Assembly: GCF_003034845.1 (NCBI RefSeq)
Contig: NZ_PZKC01000008.1
Span: forward strand, 1-64,000
Direction: 5' to 3'
Source: Pseudothauera lacus
Lineage (GTDB): Bacteria; Pseudomonadota; Gammaproteobacteria; Burkholderiales; Rhodocyclaceae
Length of the DNA: 64,000 bases
The notes under the pieces were generated by a model. That model worked only from the letters and a program-made list of their open reading frames with translations, was not told where the DNA came from and searched no databases. This document shows positions 29,664 to 37,904 of the stretch, piece by piece. Positions within the stretch are counted from its first letter, which is position 1. Each line of letters opens with the position of its first letter. The translations under genes and the position numbers were made by a program.

Positions 29664-29867
29664 ATGGCAACTGGCACTGTTAAGTGGTTCAACGATTCCA
29701 AGGGTTTTGGCTTCATTACCCCGGATGACGGCAGCGAGGATCTCTTCGCGCACTTTTCCGCGATCAACATGAGCGGCTTCAAGACCCTGAAGGAAGGCGA
29801 GAAGGTTTCCTTCGAAGTCACCCAGGGTCCGAAGGGCAAGCAGGCTTCCAACATCCAGAAGGCTTGA
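29664..29867 (+). CDS. cspA: Cold-shock protein of the CspA family
   Basis: A 67-residue single OB-fold nucleic-acid chaperone. RNP1 'KGFGFI' and RNP2 'DLFAHF' are both present, and the N-terminal 'TGTVKWFN' is canonical. It melts RNA structure at low temperature or is made constitutively, depending on the paralogue. It is monocistronic with its own promoter, long leader and a strong downstream terminator. Confidence 0.97.
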   Translation: MATGTVKWFNDSKGFGFITPDDGSEDLFAHFSAINMSGFKTLKEGEKVSFEVTQGPKGKQASNIQKA

Positions 29868-30013
29868 GGAAGCCGCGTTCGACGCGGAGCGCCGTACCGC
29901 ACACAGGGGTTGCCGGCAGCGTGCCGGTGGCTTTGCAGGCTGGTTGTCGAGTACGGTCATGGGGTGTCGGAGAGGCTGAGTGCAACTGAGCCTGTTTCCG
30001 CCACGCCAAAGAA

Positions 30014-30043
30014 CAAGAGGCCACCGCATGCGGTGGCCTCTTG
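30014..30043. terminator. Bidirectional terminator between cspA and rpmG
   Basis: 'caagaggccaccgca' and 'tgcggtggcctcttg' form a perfect 15 bp palindrome, between convergent genes. A-rich bases precede it and pyrimidines follow. Confidence 0.85.
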
Positions 30044-30088
30044 CCATTCTGGAGATCTGGGCCCGCGCGGGCCGGTCTGCCGACCGGC

Positions 30089-30256
30089 TTACTTGAGCTT
30101 GATTTCCTTGTACAGGACGTGCTTGCGGGCGACCGGGTCGTACTTCTTGAACTCGAGCTTCTGCGGGGTGGTGCGCTTGTTCTTCGAGGTGGTGTAGAAG
30201 TGACCGGTGCCGGCAGTCGATTCCAGCTTGATCTTTTCGCGAATGCCTTTAGCCAT
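30089..30256 (-). CDS. rpmG: 50S ribosomal protein L33
   Basis: A 55-residue protein beginning '[20 protein letters not shown]' and ending 'YKEIKLK'. It lacks the four zinc-binding Cys, so it is the C-minus form of L33. It lies 24 bases downstream of rpmB, the conserved pair. Confidence 0.97.
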   Translation of the reverse strand: MAKGIREKIKLESTAGTGHFYTTSKNKRTTPQKLEFKKYDPVARKHVLYKEIKLK

Positions 30257-30280
30257 GATGGTCTCCGTTCAGTGCGGGGC

Positions 30281-30517
30281 TCAGAGCTTCTCGCCGCGGG
30301 CGCGAAGTTCGGCGACGACTTCGTCGATGCCCTTCTTGTCAATGGTACGCAGGCCGGCATTCGACACGCGCAGGCTGATCCAGCGGTTCTCGGCCTCGCT
30401 CCAGAACCGGCGGTTCTGCAGGTTGGGGAGGAAACGACGCTTGGTCTTGTTGTTGGCGTGGGAAACGTGATTTCCCACCATCGGGGCTTTACCCGTTACT
30501 TGGCAGACGCGAGCCAT
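30281..30517 (-). CDS. rpmB: 50S ribosomal protein L28
   Basis: A 78-residue protein starting '[20 protein letters not shown]' and containing '[13 protein letters not shown]', standard L28. Cys5 is present but no paired zinc Cys motif. It is the first gene of rpmB-rpmG, with radC upstream on the same strand. Confidence 0.97.
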   Translation of the reverse strand: MARVCQVTGKAPMVGNHVSHANNKTKRRFLPNLQNRRFWSEAENRWISLRVSNAGLRTIDKKGIDEVVAELRARGEKL

Positions 30518-30618
30518 ACGATGCTCCAGGGAATTCGGTTTGCGAAAAGCGGTGGAGGATACCGCATCGTCACCCCCTCGCGCAAGCCCCGTGGTGTTCG
30601 GCGATGTCCTGCAGCGGC

Positions 30619-31296
30619 TCAGAGCAGTCCGCGTTCGGCGAAGGACAGCGGTGCGCCGTGGGCGGTGACGATGAAGTGATCGAGTACGCGCACGTCCACG
30701 GTCTCCAGCGCCTGCTTGAGGCTGCGGGTCAGCAGTTCGTCGGCGTGGCTGGGTTCGCAGGCCCCGGAGGGGTGGTTGTGGGCGAGGATGACCGCTGCGG
30801 CGTTGTGTGCGAGCGCCAGCTTGACCACCTCGCGCGGATAGACGCTGGTCTGGGTGAGGGTGCCGCGGAACAGTTCGACGGCGTCGATGAGGCGGTTGCG
30901 CGCATCGAGCAGCAGGACGGTGAATACCTCGTGGGGCAGGCTGCCGAGGCGCAGGCGCAGCCAGTTGCGCACCGAGCGGGGGGTGTCGAAGATGTCGCCG
31001 GCGCTCATTTCCTCGGCCAGCGCGCGTCGCGACAGTTCCATCACCGCCTGCAGTTGGGCATACTTCGCCAGCCCCATGCCGGGGATGCTGGCAAATTCCG
31101 CCGCTTCGGCGTTGCACAGGCGGGTCAGGTTGCCGAAGCGCACCAGCAGGTCGCGACCGAGGTCGACTGCGCTGCGTCCGCGCACACCGACGCGCAGGAA
31201 GAGGGCGAGCAGTTCGGCATCGCTGAGGGTATGGGCGCCGCGGGCGAGCAGCTTCTCGCGCGGGCGTTCGGCGGCAGGCCAGTCGGAGATTGCCAT
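30619..31296 (-). CDS. radC: RadC-family JAB/MPN domain protein
   Basis: A 225-residue protein with an N-terminal helix-hairpin-helix-like region ('[15 protein letters not shown]') and a C-terminal JAB metalloprotease-like domain. The metal motif '[16 protein letters not shown]' is intact. The name comes from a misassigned E. coli radiation phenotype; the biochemical role is not settled. Position beside rpmB-rpmG and divergent from coaBC-dut is conserved in proteobacteria. Confidence 0.93.
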   Translation of the reverse strand: MAISDWPAAERPREKLLARGAHTLSDAELLALFLRVGVRGRSAVDLGRDLLVRFGNLTRLCNAEAAEFASIPGMGLAKYAQLQAVMELSRRALAEEMSAGDIFDTPRSVRNWLRLRLGSLPHEVFTVLLLDARNRLIDAVELFRGTLTQTSVYPREVVKLALAHNAAAVILAHNHPSGACEPSHADELLTRSLKQALETVDVRVLDHFIVTAHGAPLSFAERGLL

Positions 31297-31344
31297 GGGC
31301 AGGGCGGACCGATCAACGAACGATGATGCATTAAACCCAATGTC

Positions 31345-32556
31345 ATGAAAGAGCTCAAGGGCAGGAAGCTGATTCTCGGCGTTTCGGGCGGCGTGGCGGC
31401 ATACAAGGCCGCCGAACTGACCCGTCTGCTGGTCAAGGCCGGCGCCGAGGTCGATGTGGTGCTGACCGAGGCCGGTGCGCGTTTCGTCGGCGCGGTGACC
31501 TTCCAGGCGCTCTCCGGACGCCCGGTGCACGGCGGACTGTGGGAGGGTGGGGCGGCCAACGGCATGGCCCATATCGACCTTTCCCGTCAGGTCGACGCCA
31601 TCCTCGTGGCGCCGGCGACCGCCGACCTGCTTGCCAGGCTGGCGCAGGGGCGTGCCGACGATCTGCTCAGCACGCTCTGCCTGGCGCGCGACTGCGCCCT
31701 GCTGGTGGCGCCGGCAATGAACCGGCAGATGTGGGCGAACCCGGCCACGCAGCGCAACGTCGCCACCCTCCTCGGCGACGGCGTGACGGTGCTCGGCCCG
31801 GGGGAAGGCGAGCAGGCCTGCGGCGAGGTCGGGCCCGGGCGCATGCTCGAGCCCGAGGAGCTCGTCGAGCATGTGGTGGCGGCCTTCCGTCCCAAGGTGC
31901 TGGCCGGGCGCAAGGTGGTGCTCACTGCCGGGCCCACCTTCGAGGCCATCGATCCGGTGCGCGGCATCACCAACAGCAGCTCCGGCAAGATGGGCTATGC
32001 ACTGGCACGCGCCTGCCGCCAGGCCGGTGCCGAGGTGGTGCTGGTCAGCGGGCCGGTGGCCCTCGCCGCGCCGCTGGGGGTGCAGCGCGTGGGGGTGCAT
32101 TCGGCGCTGCAGATGCGTGCGGCGGTGTTCGATGCCCTGCCTGGCGCCGATGTCTTCATTGGCGTGGCCGCGGTTGCCGACTATCGTCCGGCGCAGGCTG
32201 CGGAGCACAAGATCAAGAAGTCCGGTGATGTCCTGCAGTTGAGCCTGACCCCCAATCCCGACATCCTTGCCGAGGTCGCGGCACTGCCACAGGCGCCTTT
32301 CTGCGTCGGCTTTGCCGCGGAGAGCCGCGACCTTGATGCCTATGCGACGGGCAAGCGGACGGCCAAGCGCCTGCCGCTGCTGGTCGGCAACCTGGTCCAG
32401 GATGGCCTGGGCGGCGACGACAACGAGGTGGTGCTGTACGACGACAACGGACGCCACGCGCTCGGCCGTGCCGCCAAGGGCGAACTGGCTGCGCGCATCG
32501 TCGATCATCTGGCCGCGCTGCTGGAGCGCCGCGGCCCTTCCATGGAGCAAGCCTGA
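31345..32556 (+). CDS. coaBC: Bifunctional phosphopantothenoylcysteine decarboxylase/synthetase
   Basis: A 403-residue coenzyme A enzyme. The N-terminal CoaC flavoprotein domain (about 1-180) has '[13 protein letters not shown]', the active-site His in 'NGMAHIDLS', 'PAMNRQMW' and the Cys in '[10 protein letters not shown]'. The C-terminal CoaB domain (about 190-400) has '[17 protein letters not shown]' and '[10 protein letters not shown]'. It overlaps dut by one base (TGATG), so the two are coupled. Confidence 0.97.
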   Translation: MKELKGRKLILGVSGGVAAYKAAELTRLLVKAGAEVDVVLTEAGARFVGAVTFQALSGRPVHGGLWEGGAANGMAHIDLSRQVDAILVAPATADLLARLAQGRADDLLSTLCLARDCALLVAPAMNRQMWANPATQRNVATLLGDGVTVLGPGEGEQACGEVGPGRMLEPEELVEHVVAAFRPKVLAGRKVVLTAGPTFEAIDPVRGITNSSSGKMGYALARACRQAGAEVVLVSGPVALAAPLGVQRVGVHSALQMRAAVFDALPGADVFIGVAAVADYRPAQAAEHKIKKSGDVLQLSLTPNPDILAEVAALPQAPFCVGFAAESRDLDAYATGKRTAKRLPLLVGNLVQDGLGGDDNEVVLYDDNGRHALGRAAKGELAARIVDHLAALLERRGPSMEQA

Positions 32557-33005
32557 TGCACAAGATAGACGTGAAGATTGTCGATGCGCGCCTGCGCAAC
32601 CAGCCGCCGGCGTATGCCACGGCGGGGGCGGCAGGGCTCGATCTGCGCGCCTGCATCGATGCGCCGCTGGTGCTGCATCCGGGTGAGAGCACGCTGGTAC
32701 CCAGCGGACTGGCGATCCATCTGGCCGATCCCGGGCTGGCGGCGATGATCCTGCCGCGTTCCGGCCTTGGTCACAAGCACGGCATCGTGCTCGGCAACCT
32801 GGTCGGTCTGATCGATTCCGACTACCAGGGGCAGATCTTCGTGTCGATGTGGAATCGTGGCCGCGAGAGCTTCACCGTCCAGCCCATGGAGCGCATTGCC
32901 CAGCTGGTGGTGGTGCCGGTGCTGCAGGTCGGTTTCAACATTGTGGACGACTTCTCCCGCAGCGAGCGCGGCGGGGCCGGGTTCGGCAGTACCGGCAAGC
33001 ACTGA
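32556..33005 (+). CDS. dut: Deoxyuridine 5'-triphosphate nucleotidohydrolase (dUTPase)
   Basis: A 149-residue trimeric dUTPase that hydrolyses dUTP to dUMP and diphosphate. The five motifs can be read in order: '[12 protein letters not shown]', '[12 protein letters not shown]', '[14 protein letters not shown]', 'RIAQLVVVP' and the C-terminal '[11 protein letters not shown]' that closes over the active site. It is coupled to coaBC upstream. A Nudix gene follows 2 bases after its stop. Confidence 0.97.
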   Translation: MHKIDVKIVDARLRNQPPAYATAGAAGLDLRACIDAPLVLHPGESTLVPSGLAIHLADPGLAAMILPRSGLGHKHGIVLGNLVGLIDSDYQGQIFVSMWNRGRESFTVQPMERIAQLVVVPVLQVGFNIVDDFSRSERGGAGFGSTGKH

Positions 33006-33007
33006 GC

Positions 33008-33439
33008 GTGAGTGGGCATGCCGGCATCCCGGTAGGGGTGCACGTGGTGTTCGAGCGCGGTGACGAGGTGCTGTTGATGCGGCGCGCCGGCACGGGCTTC
33101 TTTGACGGGCTGTACAGCCTGCCGGGCGGGCATGTCGAGGCCGGCGAGTCGATCCTCGCTGCCGCGGCACGCGAGTGCGCGGAGGAACTCGCCGTCGGCG
33201 TCGAGGCGGCACAGTTGCACATGCTGGGGGTGGTGCATCGGCTGTCCGACACCAACCGGGTGGATTTCTTCGTGCGCGCCGCGCAGTGGACGGGGACGGC
33301 ACGGATTGCCGAACCGCACAAGTGCGATGCACTGGGCTGGTATCGGCGCGATGCGCTGCCGCCCGCCATGGTGCCCTATGTCGCTGCTGCGCTCGCTGCC
33401 GGGGCGGGGCCGTGGGTGCTGGAGCTGGGCTGGGCGTGA
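33008..33439 (+). CDS. Nudix hydrolase
   Basis: A 143-residue Nudix-fold protein. The Nudix box is complete: 'GGHVEAGESILAAAARECAEEL' runs from about residue 37 (read as G-x5-E-x7-REx2EE-like with 'RECAEEL'). Substrate is probably a nucleoside diphosphate derivative, not assignable further. The GTG at 33008, two bases after the dut stop, gives the family length and suggests it is the third gene of coaBC-dut-nudix, a housecleaning group. Confidence 0.85.
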   Translation: MSGHAGIPVGVHVVFERGDEVLLMRRAGTGFFDGLYSLPGGHVEAGESILAAAARECAEELAVGVEAAQLHMLGVVHRLSDTNRVDFFVRAAQWTGTARIAEPHKCDALGWYRRDALPPAMVPYVAAALAAGAGPWVLELGWA

Positions 33440-33544
33440 AGGCTGCGGGCGCTATTCAGCGTATCAACGGATTCTGATAGTCTTTCCCCGCTGCGCCGCG
33501 TGCGGCGCGCCTACGACAATATCCATGAATGCGAGGAGGGGGAG

Positions 33545-34168
33545 ATGGGAATGAACTGGAGACGCGCGCTGGCCGGGCTGGCGCTGGGTGCCGCGGCGCC
33601 CGTGGTGCTGGCTGCCGGTGAGCTGCCGGATGTCGATCTCGGTCGTGCCGAGGAAATCAACATGGGGCGCTGCTTCCTGTGTCACGGCGTCGACGGCGAG
33701 AGCTCGACCGCACTCTACCCGCGCCTGGCCGGACAGCACTACCAGTACATCGCCAAGCAGCTCGCCGACTTCCAGGCCGGGCGGCGCAAGAGCGATACCA
33801 TGGTGAGCATGGTGGAAGGCCTCACCGCCGACGAGATGCTGGCCCTCGGGGTGTTCTTCGAGAAGAAGCCGACGCGCGCGCAGGCCGTCCAGGATGCCGA
33901 TCTTGCCGGGGTTGGGCGCTACGTCTTCCACCGTGGCAACGAGTATTCCGGCGTCGCCGCCTGCGCCTCCTGTCATGGCGAGCGCGGCCTCGGTTCGCCG
34001 GCGCTGCCGCGTCTGGCCGGGCAGGTTCCGCAATACACCGAAAGCCAGTTGAAGTCGTTCAACAAGCGCGAGCGCACCAACGACAACGCGGTGATGCACT
34101 CGATCGCCTCGCGCCTGACCGAGCTGGAGATCAAGGCCGTGTCGCTCTACATTGCCACGCTCGACTGA
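33545..34168 (+). CDS. Dihaem cytochrome c4-like periplasmic protein
   Basis: A 207-residue protein with a signal peptide ending near 'VVLAAG' and two class I cytochrome c domains in tandem. Haem sites are 'CFLCH' (43-47) and 'CASCH' (140-144). Each domain repeats 'PRLAGQ..QY..KQL..F', typical of cytochrome c4. These carry electrons from c-type donors to terminal oxidases. It points toward fccB-fccA and the Sox island, where it may accept electrons from sulfide or thiosulfate oxidation. ATG at 33545 follows a GGAGGGGGAG. Confidence 0.88.
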   Translation: MGMNWRRALAGLALGAAAPVVLAAGELPDVDLGRAEEINMGRCFLCHGVDGESSTALYPRLAGQHYQYIAKQLADFQAGRRKSDTMVSMVEGLTADEMLALGVFFEKKPTRAQAVQDADLAGVGRYVFHRGNEYSGVAACASCHGERGLGSPALPRLAGQVPQYTESQLKSFNKRERTNDNAVMHSIASRLTELEIKAVSLYIATLD

Positions 34169-34205
34169 GCACATGCGGCGCCCGTGCGGCGCAGGCGCGG
34201 CAATG

Positions 34206-34230
34206 AAAAACGGGGCCCTTGCGGGCCCCG
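34206..34230 (-). terminator. Terminator of the fccA-fccB unit
   Basis: 'cggggccc' and 'gggccccg' pair around 'ttgc'. On the minus strand the stem is followed by TTTTTC, so it ends transcription of fccB; it also lies just after the convergent cytochrome gene. Confidence 0.85.
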
Positions 34231-34254
34231 TCTGCCTTGGCTGGATGCCGGCGT

Positions 34255-35535
34255 TCAGGCGAGCATGTCGGCCCAGATGTTGTTGGCCCAGGCCAGCGCA
34301 TACTTGCCTTCGATCTCGTTGGCGGCCGCCGACACCCCACCCGCACCTTCCACGGGCAGGAAGGTCTGCTTCTCGGCGTTGTACTGGTGTACCGAGGCGA
34401 CGTGGATGACGTTCCTGTCGTCCACAAAGCTGTAGCAGGTGTTCATCACCACCGGGGTGGCGCTTGGCTCGCGTCCCTCGAAGAGGTTGAGGATGGCGGC
34501 GGCGGCAACCTTGGCGTGCTGGTTGGCCATGTGGCCGGACTTGGGCATCGTCGGCGCGGGGAAGAGAGCGTCGCCGAGCACGTGTACGCCGGGCATGCCC
34601 TTGGCTTCCATGCTCAGCCAGTCGACGTCCACCCAGCGCTCGTTGATCAGCGGCAGGCCGGCCTGCACGGCGATGTTGCCGGCGCGCATGGGCGGGATGA
34701 CGTTGAGGACGTCGGCCTTGACGTCGCCGAACTCGAGCTTGGCGATGCGGTTGCGGGCGTCGACTTCCATGATCGCGCTGTTCGGGCGGTACTCGAGGAT
34801 GTCCTTGTAGGGGCCCTGGAAGGCGCGCAGGAAAAGGCCCTTCTTCGACTGGATGTCGTCGTTGGCATCGAGGATGATGACCTTCGACTTCGGTTTGTGG
34901 GTCTTGAAGTAGTTGGCCACTACGCAGGCGCGCTCATAGGGGCCGGGCGGGCAGCGGTAGGGGGCCTTGGGGATCTGGATGGCGAACACGCCGCCGTCGG
35001 CCATGCTCTCGAGTTGCTGGCGCAGCAGTACGGTCTGGGCGCCGGCCTTCCAGGCGTGGGGGATGAGCTCCTCGTTGCCGTCGAGGCCTTCGATGGCGCC
35101 GGGCATGAAATCGATGCCCGGGGAGACCACCACGCGATCGTAGCTCAGGGTGCCGCCGGCGGCCAGGCGCACCTCGCGCTTGGCGGCGTCGATGCCGAGC
35201 ACCTCGTCCTGGATCACCTTCACGCCCCACTTCGACTTCAGGTTGTCGTAGCTGACGGTGATGTCGGCGAGGGTCTTCTGCCCGGCGATCACCAGGTTGG
35301 AGATCGGGCAGGAGATGAACTGTGCGTTGCGCTCGACCAGGGTCACCGCCACGCTGCCCTTGCTCCACATGCGCAGGTACTTGGCCACCGTGGCGCCGCC
35401 ATAGCCGCCGCCGACGACCACCACATGGCCGCCCTTGCCGCCGCCGCTGGTGGCGCAGCCCGCCAGTCCGCCGAGTACCGTGGAGCCCGCGGCGATGGCG
35501 CCGGCGGATTTCAGAAAGTCACGTCTGTTAAGCAT
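34255..35535 (-). CDS. fccB: Flavocytochrome c sulfide dehydrogenase, flavoprotein subunit (FccB/SoxF)
   Basis: A 426-residue FAD protein that oxidises sulfide in the periplasm. 'NRRDFLKSAG' at the N-terminus is a twin-arginine signal; the hydrophobic stretch ends 'GGLAGC' at Cys27, which looks like a lipobox. FAD motif 'VVVVGGGYGGATVAKY' is at about 37-53. Both redox cysteines are present: Cys76 in 'ISCPISN' and the one in 'NTCYSF'. 'APYRCPPGPYERA' and 'PTMPKSGHMANQ' match Allochromatium FccB. It is 18 bases downstream of its cytochrome subunit. The split between FccB and SoxF naming is by context only. Confidence 0.93.
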   Translation of the reverse strand: MLNRRDFLKSAGAIAAGSTVLGGLAGCATSGGGKGGHVVVVGGGYGGATVAKYLRMWSKGSVAVTLVERNAQFISCPISNLVIAGQKTLADITVSYDNLKSKWGVKVIQDEVLGIDAAKREVRLAAGGTLSYDRVVVSPGIDFMPGAIEGLDGNEELIPHAWKAGAQTVLLRQQLESMADGGVFAIQIPKAPYRCPPGPYERACVVANYFKTHKPKSKVIILDANDDIQSKKGLFLRAFQGPYKDILEYRPNSAIMEVDARNRIAKLEFGDVKADVLNVIPPMRAGNIAVQAGLPLINERWVDVDWLSMEAKGMPGVHVLGDALFPAPTMPKSGHMANQHAKVAAAAILNLFEGREPSATPVVMNTCYSFVDDRNVIHVASVHQYNAEKQTFLPVEGAGGVSAAANEIEGKYALAWANNIWADMLA

Positions 35536-35553
35536 CTTCGTCCTCCCCCTGGC

Positions 35554-35853
35554 TTATTTCTGTGCGGCGAAATACGCGGCGATCAGCTCAAGCTGCTCGT
35601 CGGTATAGCCCTTGGAAATCTGGTGCATGATGGAGGCGGGCTTGGCGCCACTCTTGAAGTCCAGCATCTTCTGCAGCAGTTTGTCGCGCGGTTCGCCGGC
35701 GAGGCTGTCCATGCCGCCGACGCTCTTGCCATTGGTGCCATGGCAGTTGGCGCAGGTGGCAGCCAGGTTGCGGGCCAGATTGGGATCCTGGGCGTGGGCC
35801 AGGCCGCCGGCGGCGAGCGCACAGACGGTGGCGAGTGCGAATTTGAGCTTCAA
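35554..35853 (-). CDS. fccA: Monohaem cytochrome c subunit of sulfide dehydrogenase (FccA/SoxE-like)
   Basis: A 99-residue secreted cytochrome c. With a TTG start at 35853 the signal peptide 'MKLKFALATVCALAAGGLAHA' is ideal and cleavage follows residue 21. A GGAGG lies 6 bases before this TTG, whereas the in-frame ATG at 35871 itself overlaps the GGAGAGGAGG, so I prefer TTG. One haem site, 'CANCH' at 34-38, with a likely Met ligand 'ASIMHQ'. It should accept electrons from FccB. It is divergent from the ArsR-type gene across about 250 bases. Confidence 0.87.
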   Translation of the reverse strand: MKLKFALATVCALAAGGLAHAQDPNLARNLAATCANCHGTNGKSVGGMDSLAGEPRDKLLQKMLDFKSGAKPASIMHQISKGYTDEQLELIAAYFAAQK

Positions 35854-36045
35854 GACTTTCCTCCTCTCCATTTATTTGATCCGCATCGGCGCGACCGCCG
35901 GCCCCTGTGTCCGGGGTCCTCTGGCGGAACACGCTGCCGGCGCAGTATAGCCCACGTGGGAGAGAAGACAATCTATCGAAAGGGGATTTGATCCATGTCA
36001 AAGCGAGGCCCTTCATTTCGTGTGCAGCGCACAATAACAATTTGT

Positions 36046-36067
36046 TGACCATATGATTTCATGGTTA
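36046..36067. promoter_or_regulatory. Candidate operator in the fccA-arsR intergenic region
   Basis: 'tgaccat' (36046-36052) and 'atggtta' (36061-36067) form an interrupted inverted repeat with one mismatch, enclosing 'atgatttc' and containing CATATG at 36050-36055. This AT-rich site between divergent sulfur genes suits autoregulation by the ArsR-type protein. It covers the upstream in-frame ATG at 36061, an argument for the later start of that gene. Confidence 0.45.
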
Positions 36068-36105
36068 TAAAGTTTTCCACTAATAAGAACGCAGGTGGGG
36101 GCGAG

Positions 36106-36462
36106 ATGGAGGAGCTGAACAAGGTCTTCGAGAGCGTGGCCGAGTACTTCGGTCTGCTTGCCGAGCCGACGCGCCTGAAGATCCTGCACTGCCTGTGCAA
36201 CGGCGAGCTGGCCGTAAATGAAGTGGTGGAGGCCGTCGGGCTTACCCAGGCCAACGCCTCGCGCCACCTCAACCTGCTCTACCGCGCCCGTGTAGTCGAC
36301 CGCCGCCGTGAAGGCAGCCAGGTCTTCTACCGCATCGTCGATCCCAATTTCACCGATCTGTGCCGCACCGTGTGCGTGAGCATCGCTTCGCGCAGCGAAA
36401 CCTCGATGCCGCGGCGGGAGAGCCTGCTGCGCCTCGAACAGGATCTCGGCGGCGGACCCTGA
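36106..36462 (+). CDS. ArsR-family regulator of the sulfur oxidation genes (SoxR/SqrR-like)
   Basis: A 118-residue winged-helix repressor. The helix-turn-helix is 'VNEVVEAVGLTQANASRHLNLL' (about 37-58, one residue over the motif edge). Cysteines lie at 29, 31, 86 and 90, that is one pair near the second helix and one pair in the last helix. That is the arrangement by which SqrR/BigR-type ArsR proteins sense sulfide as a polysulfide bridge, so a similar role is inferred. ATG at 36106 follows GGGGGCGAG. It lies upstream of soxC and divergent from fccA, so it likely controls both units. Confidence 0.85.
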   Translation: MEELNKVFESVAEYFGLLAEPTRLKILHCLCNGELAVNEVVEAVGLTQANASRHLNLLYRARVVDRRREGSQVFYRIVDPNFTDLCRTVCVSIASRSETSMPRRESLLRLEQDLGGGP

Positions 36463-36566
36463 GCCAGCACTCTGGAGGAGGAGACGGCTGGCGCGCAAGA
36501 TCAACAAGACAAGCGTTCAACACCACAAACCGCAGTCAACAACGCACCAATGGGGGGAGCGTACGC

Positions 36567-37904
36567 ATGGCACTCACAGATGCCCGGCTTGGCCGGGTCA
36601 GGCCTGCGCCGGAAAACTTCCTGAGCGACGAGCAGATTCAGTCGGTCAAGGAGGGCAGGCGCGATTTCCTGCGCAAGGCATTCATCGCCGCCAGTGCGGC
36701 AGCCGCGGCGCCCGCGGTGGCGCATGCGCAGTCCGCCGGTGATCCGGCGATTCTCGAACTGCAGCCGTGGTCCACGATGCTGGGCAAGCCGGTGGCGGCC
36801 AATCCCTACGGCATGCCGTCGATGTACGAGCGCAATCTCGTCCGTCGCGAAAGCCCGGGGCTGACCCGCGTGGGCGGTTCGTCAGTGGCATTCACGCCGC
36901 TGCAGGGCCTGTTCGGCATCATCACGCCGTCGGGGCTGCACTTCGAGCGCCATCACCAGGGTTGGGTGGATATCGATCCCAACAAGCACCGCCTGATGAT
37001 CAACGGCCTGGTGAAGACCGATGCGGTGTTCACCATGGACGACATCATGCGCCTGCCCTCGGTGTCGCGCATCCACTTCATCGAGTGCGGTGCCAACACC
37101 GGCATGGAGTGGGGCAACGTGGCGGTGCCGACGGTGCAGTACTCGCACGGCATGATCTCCTGTTCGGAATTCACCGGTGTGCCGCTGAAGGCCATTCTCG
37201 ACATGTGCGGGGCCGATTACCGCAAGGGCCGTTTTATCCTCGCCGAAGGCGCGGACGGCTCGTCGATGACCCGCACCATCCCGATGGAGATGGTCGAGTC
37301 CGGCGAGGTGCTGGTGGCTTACGGCATGAACGGCGAGATGCTGCGCCCGGAGAACGGCTACCCGCTGCGCCTGGTGGTGCCGGGCGTGCAGGGGGTGTCG
37401 TGGGTGAAGTGGCTGCGTCGCATCGAAGTCGGCGACATGCCCTGGGCGACCAAGGACGAGGCGGTGCACTACATCGACCTGATGCCGGACGGCCTGCACC
37501 GCCAGTACTCCTCCATCCAGGAGTGCAAGTCGGTGATCACCACCCCCTCGGGCGGCCAGACCCTGCTCGACAAGGGCTTCTACAACGTCTCCGGGCTGGC
37601 CTGGTCGGGGCGCGGCAAGATCACCCGCGTCGATGTATCCACCGATGGCGGCATCAACTGGCGCACCGCCCGGCTGGAGACACCGGTGCTGTCGAAGGCG
37701 CTGACGCGCTTCAACATCGACTGGGTATGGGACGGCAAGCCGGCCATCCTGCAGTCGCGGGCGATGGACGACACCGGCTACGTACAGCCCTCCTATGGGC
37801 AACTGCGCGCGGTGCGCGGTACCAAGTCGATCTACCACAACAACGCCATCCAGTCCTGGAAGGTGGTCGAATCCGGTGAGGTGAGCAATGTCCAGGTTCT
37901 CTAA
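36567..37904 (+). CDS. soxC: SoxC, molybdenum subunit of sulfane dehydrogenase
   Basis: A 445-residue sulfite-oxidase-family protein. 'GRRDFLRKAF' (30-39) is a twin-arginine signal that exports the folded molybdoprotein. The Mo-pterin Cys174 is in 'FIECGANTG'. With SoxD it removes six electrons from SoxY-bound sulfane sulfur, allowing oxidation to sulfate without sulfur globules. GGGGGGAG precedes ATG 36567. soxD begins 17 bases before its stop codon. The presence of SoxCD marks the complete (not the truncated) Sox pathway. Confidence 0.96.
   Translation: MALTDARLGRVRPAPENFLSDEQIQSVKEGRRDFLRKAFIAASAAAAAPAVAHAQSAGDPAILELQPWSTMLGKPVAANPYGMPSMYERNLVRRESPGLTRVGGSSVAFTPLQGLFGIITPSGLHFERHHQGWVDIDPNKHRLMINGLVKTDAVFTMDDIMRLPSVSRIHFIECGANTGMEWGNVAVPTVQYSHGMISCSEFTGVPLKAILDMCGADYRKGRFILAEGADGSSMTRTIPMEMVESGEVLVAYGMNGEMLRPENGYPLRLVVPGVQGVSWVKWLRRIEVGDMPWATKDEAVHYIDLMPDGLHRQYSSIQECKSVITTPSGGQTLLDKGFYNVSGLAWSGRGKITRVDVSTDGGINWRTARLETPVLSKALTRFNIDWVWDGKPAILQSRAMDDTGYVQPSYGQLRAVRGTKSIYHNNAIQSWKVVESGEVSNVQVL

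Noticed and set aside
29868-30013. Degraded gene or small RNA between cspA and its terminator
   Set aside because: Only a short 'ccgcg...cgcgg' hairpin is visible near 29873-29887, with no promoter and no reading frame that I can support.
36463-36566. Small gene between arsR and soxC, suggested by an AGGAGGAG at 36474
   Set aside because: No start codon follows at proper spacing, and the frames are short with no homology. The site looks accidental.
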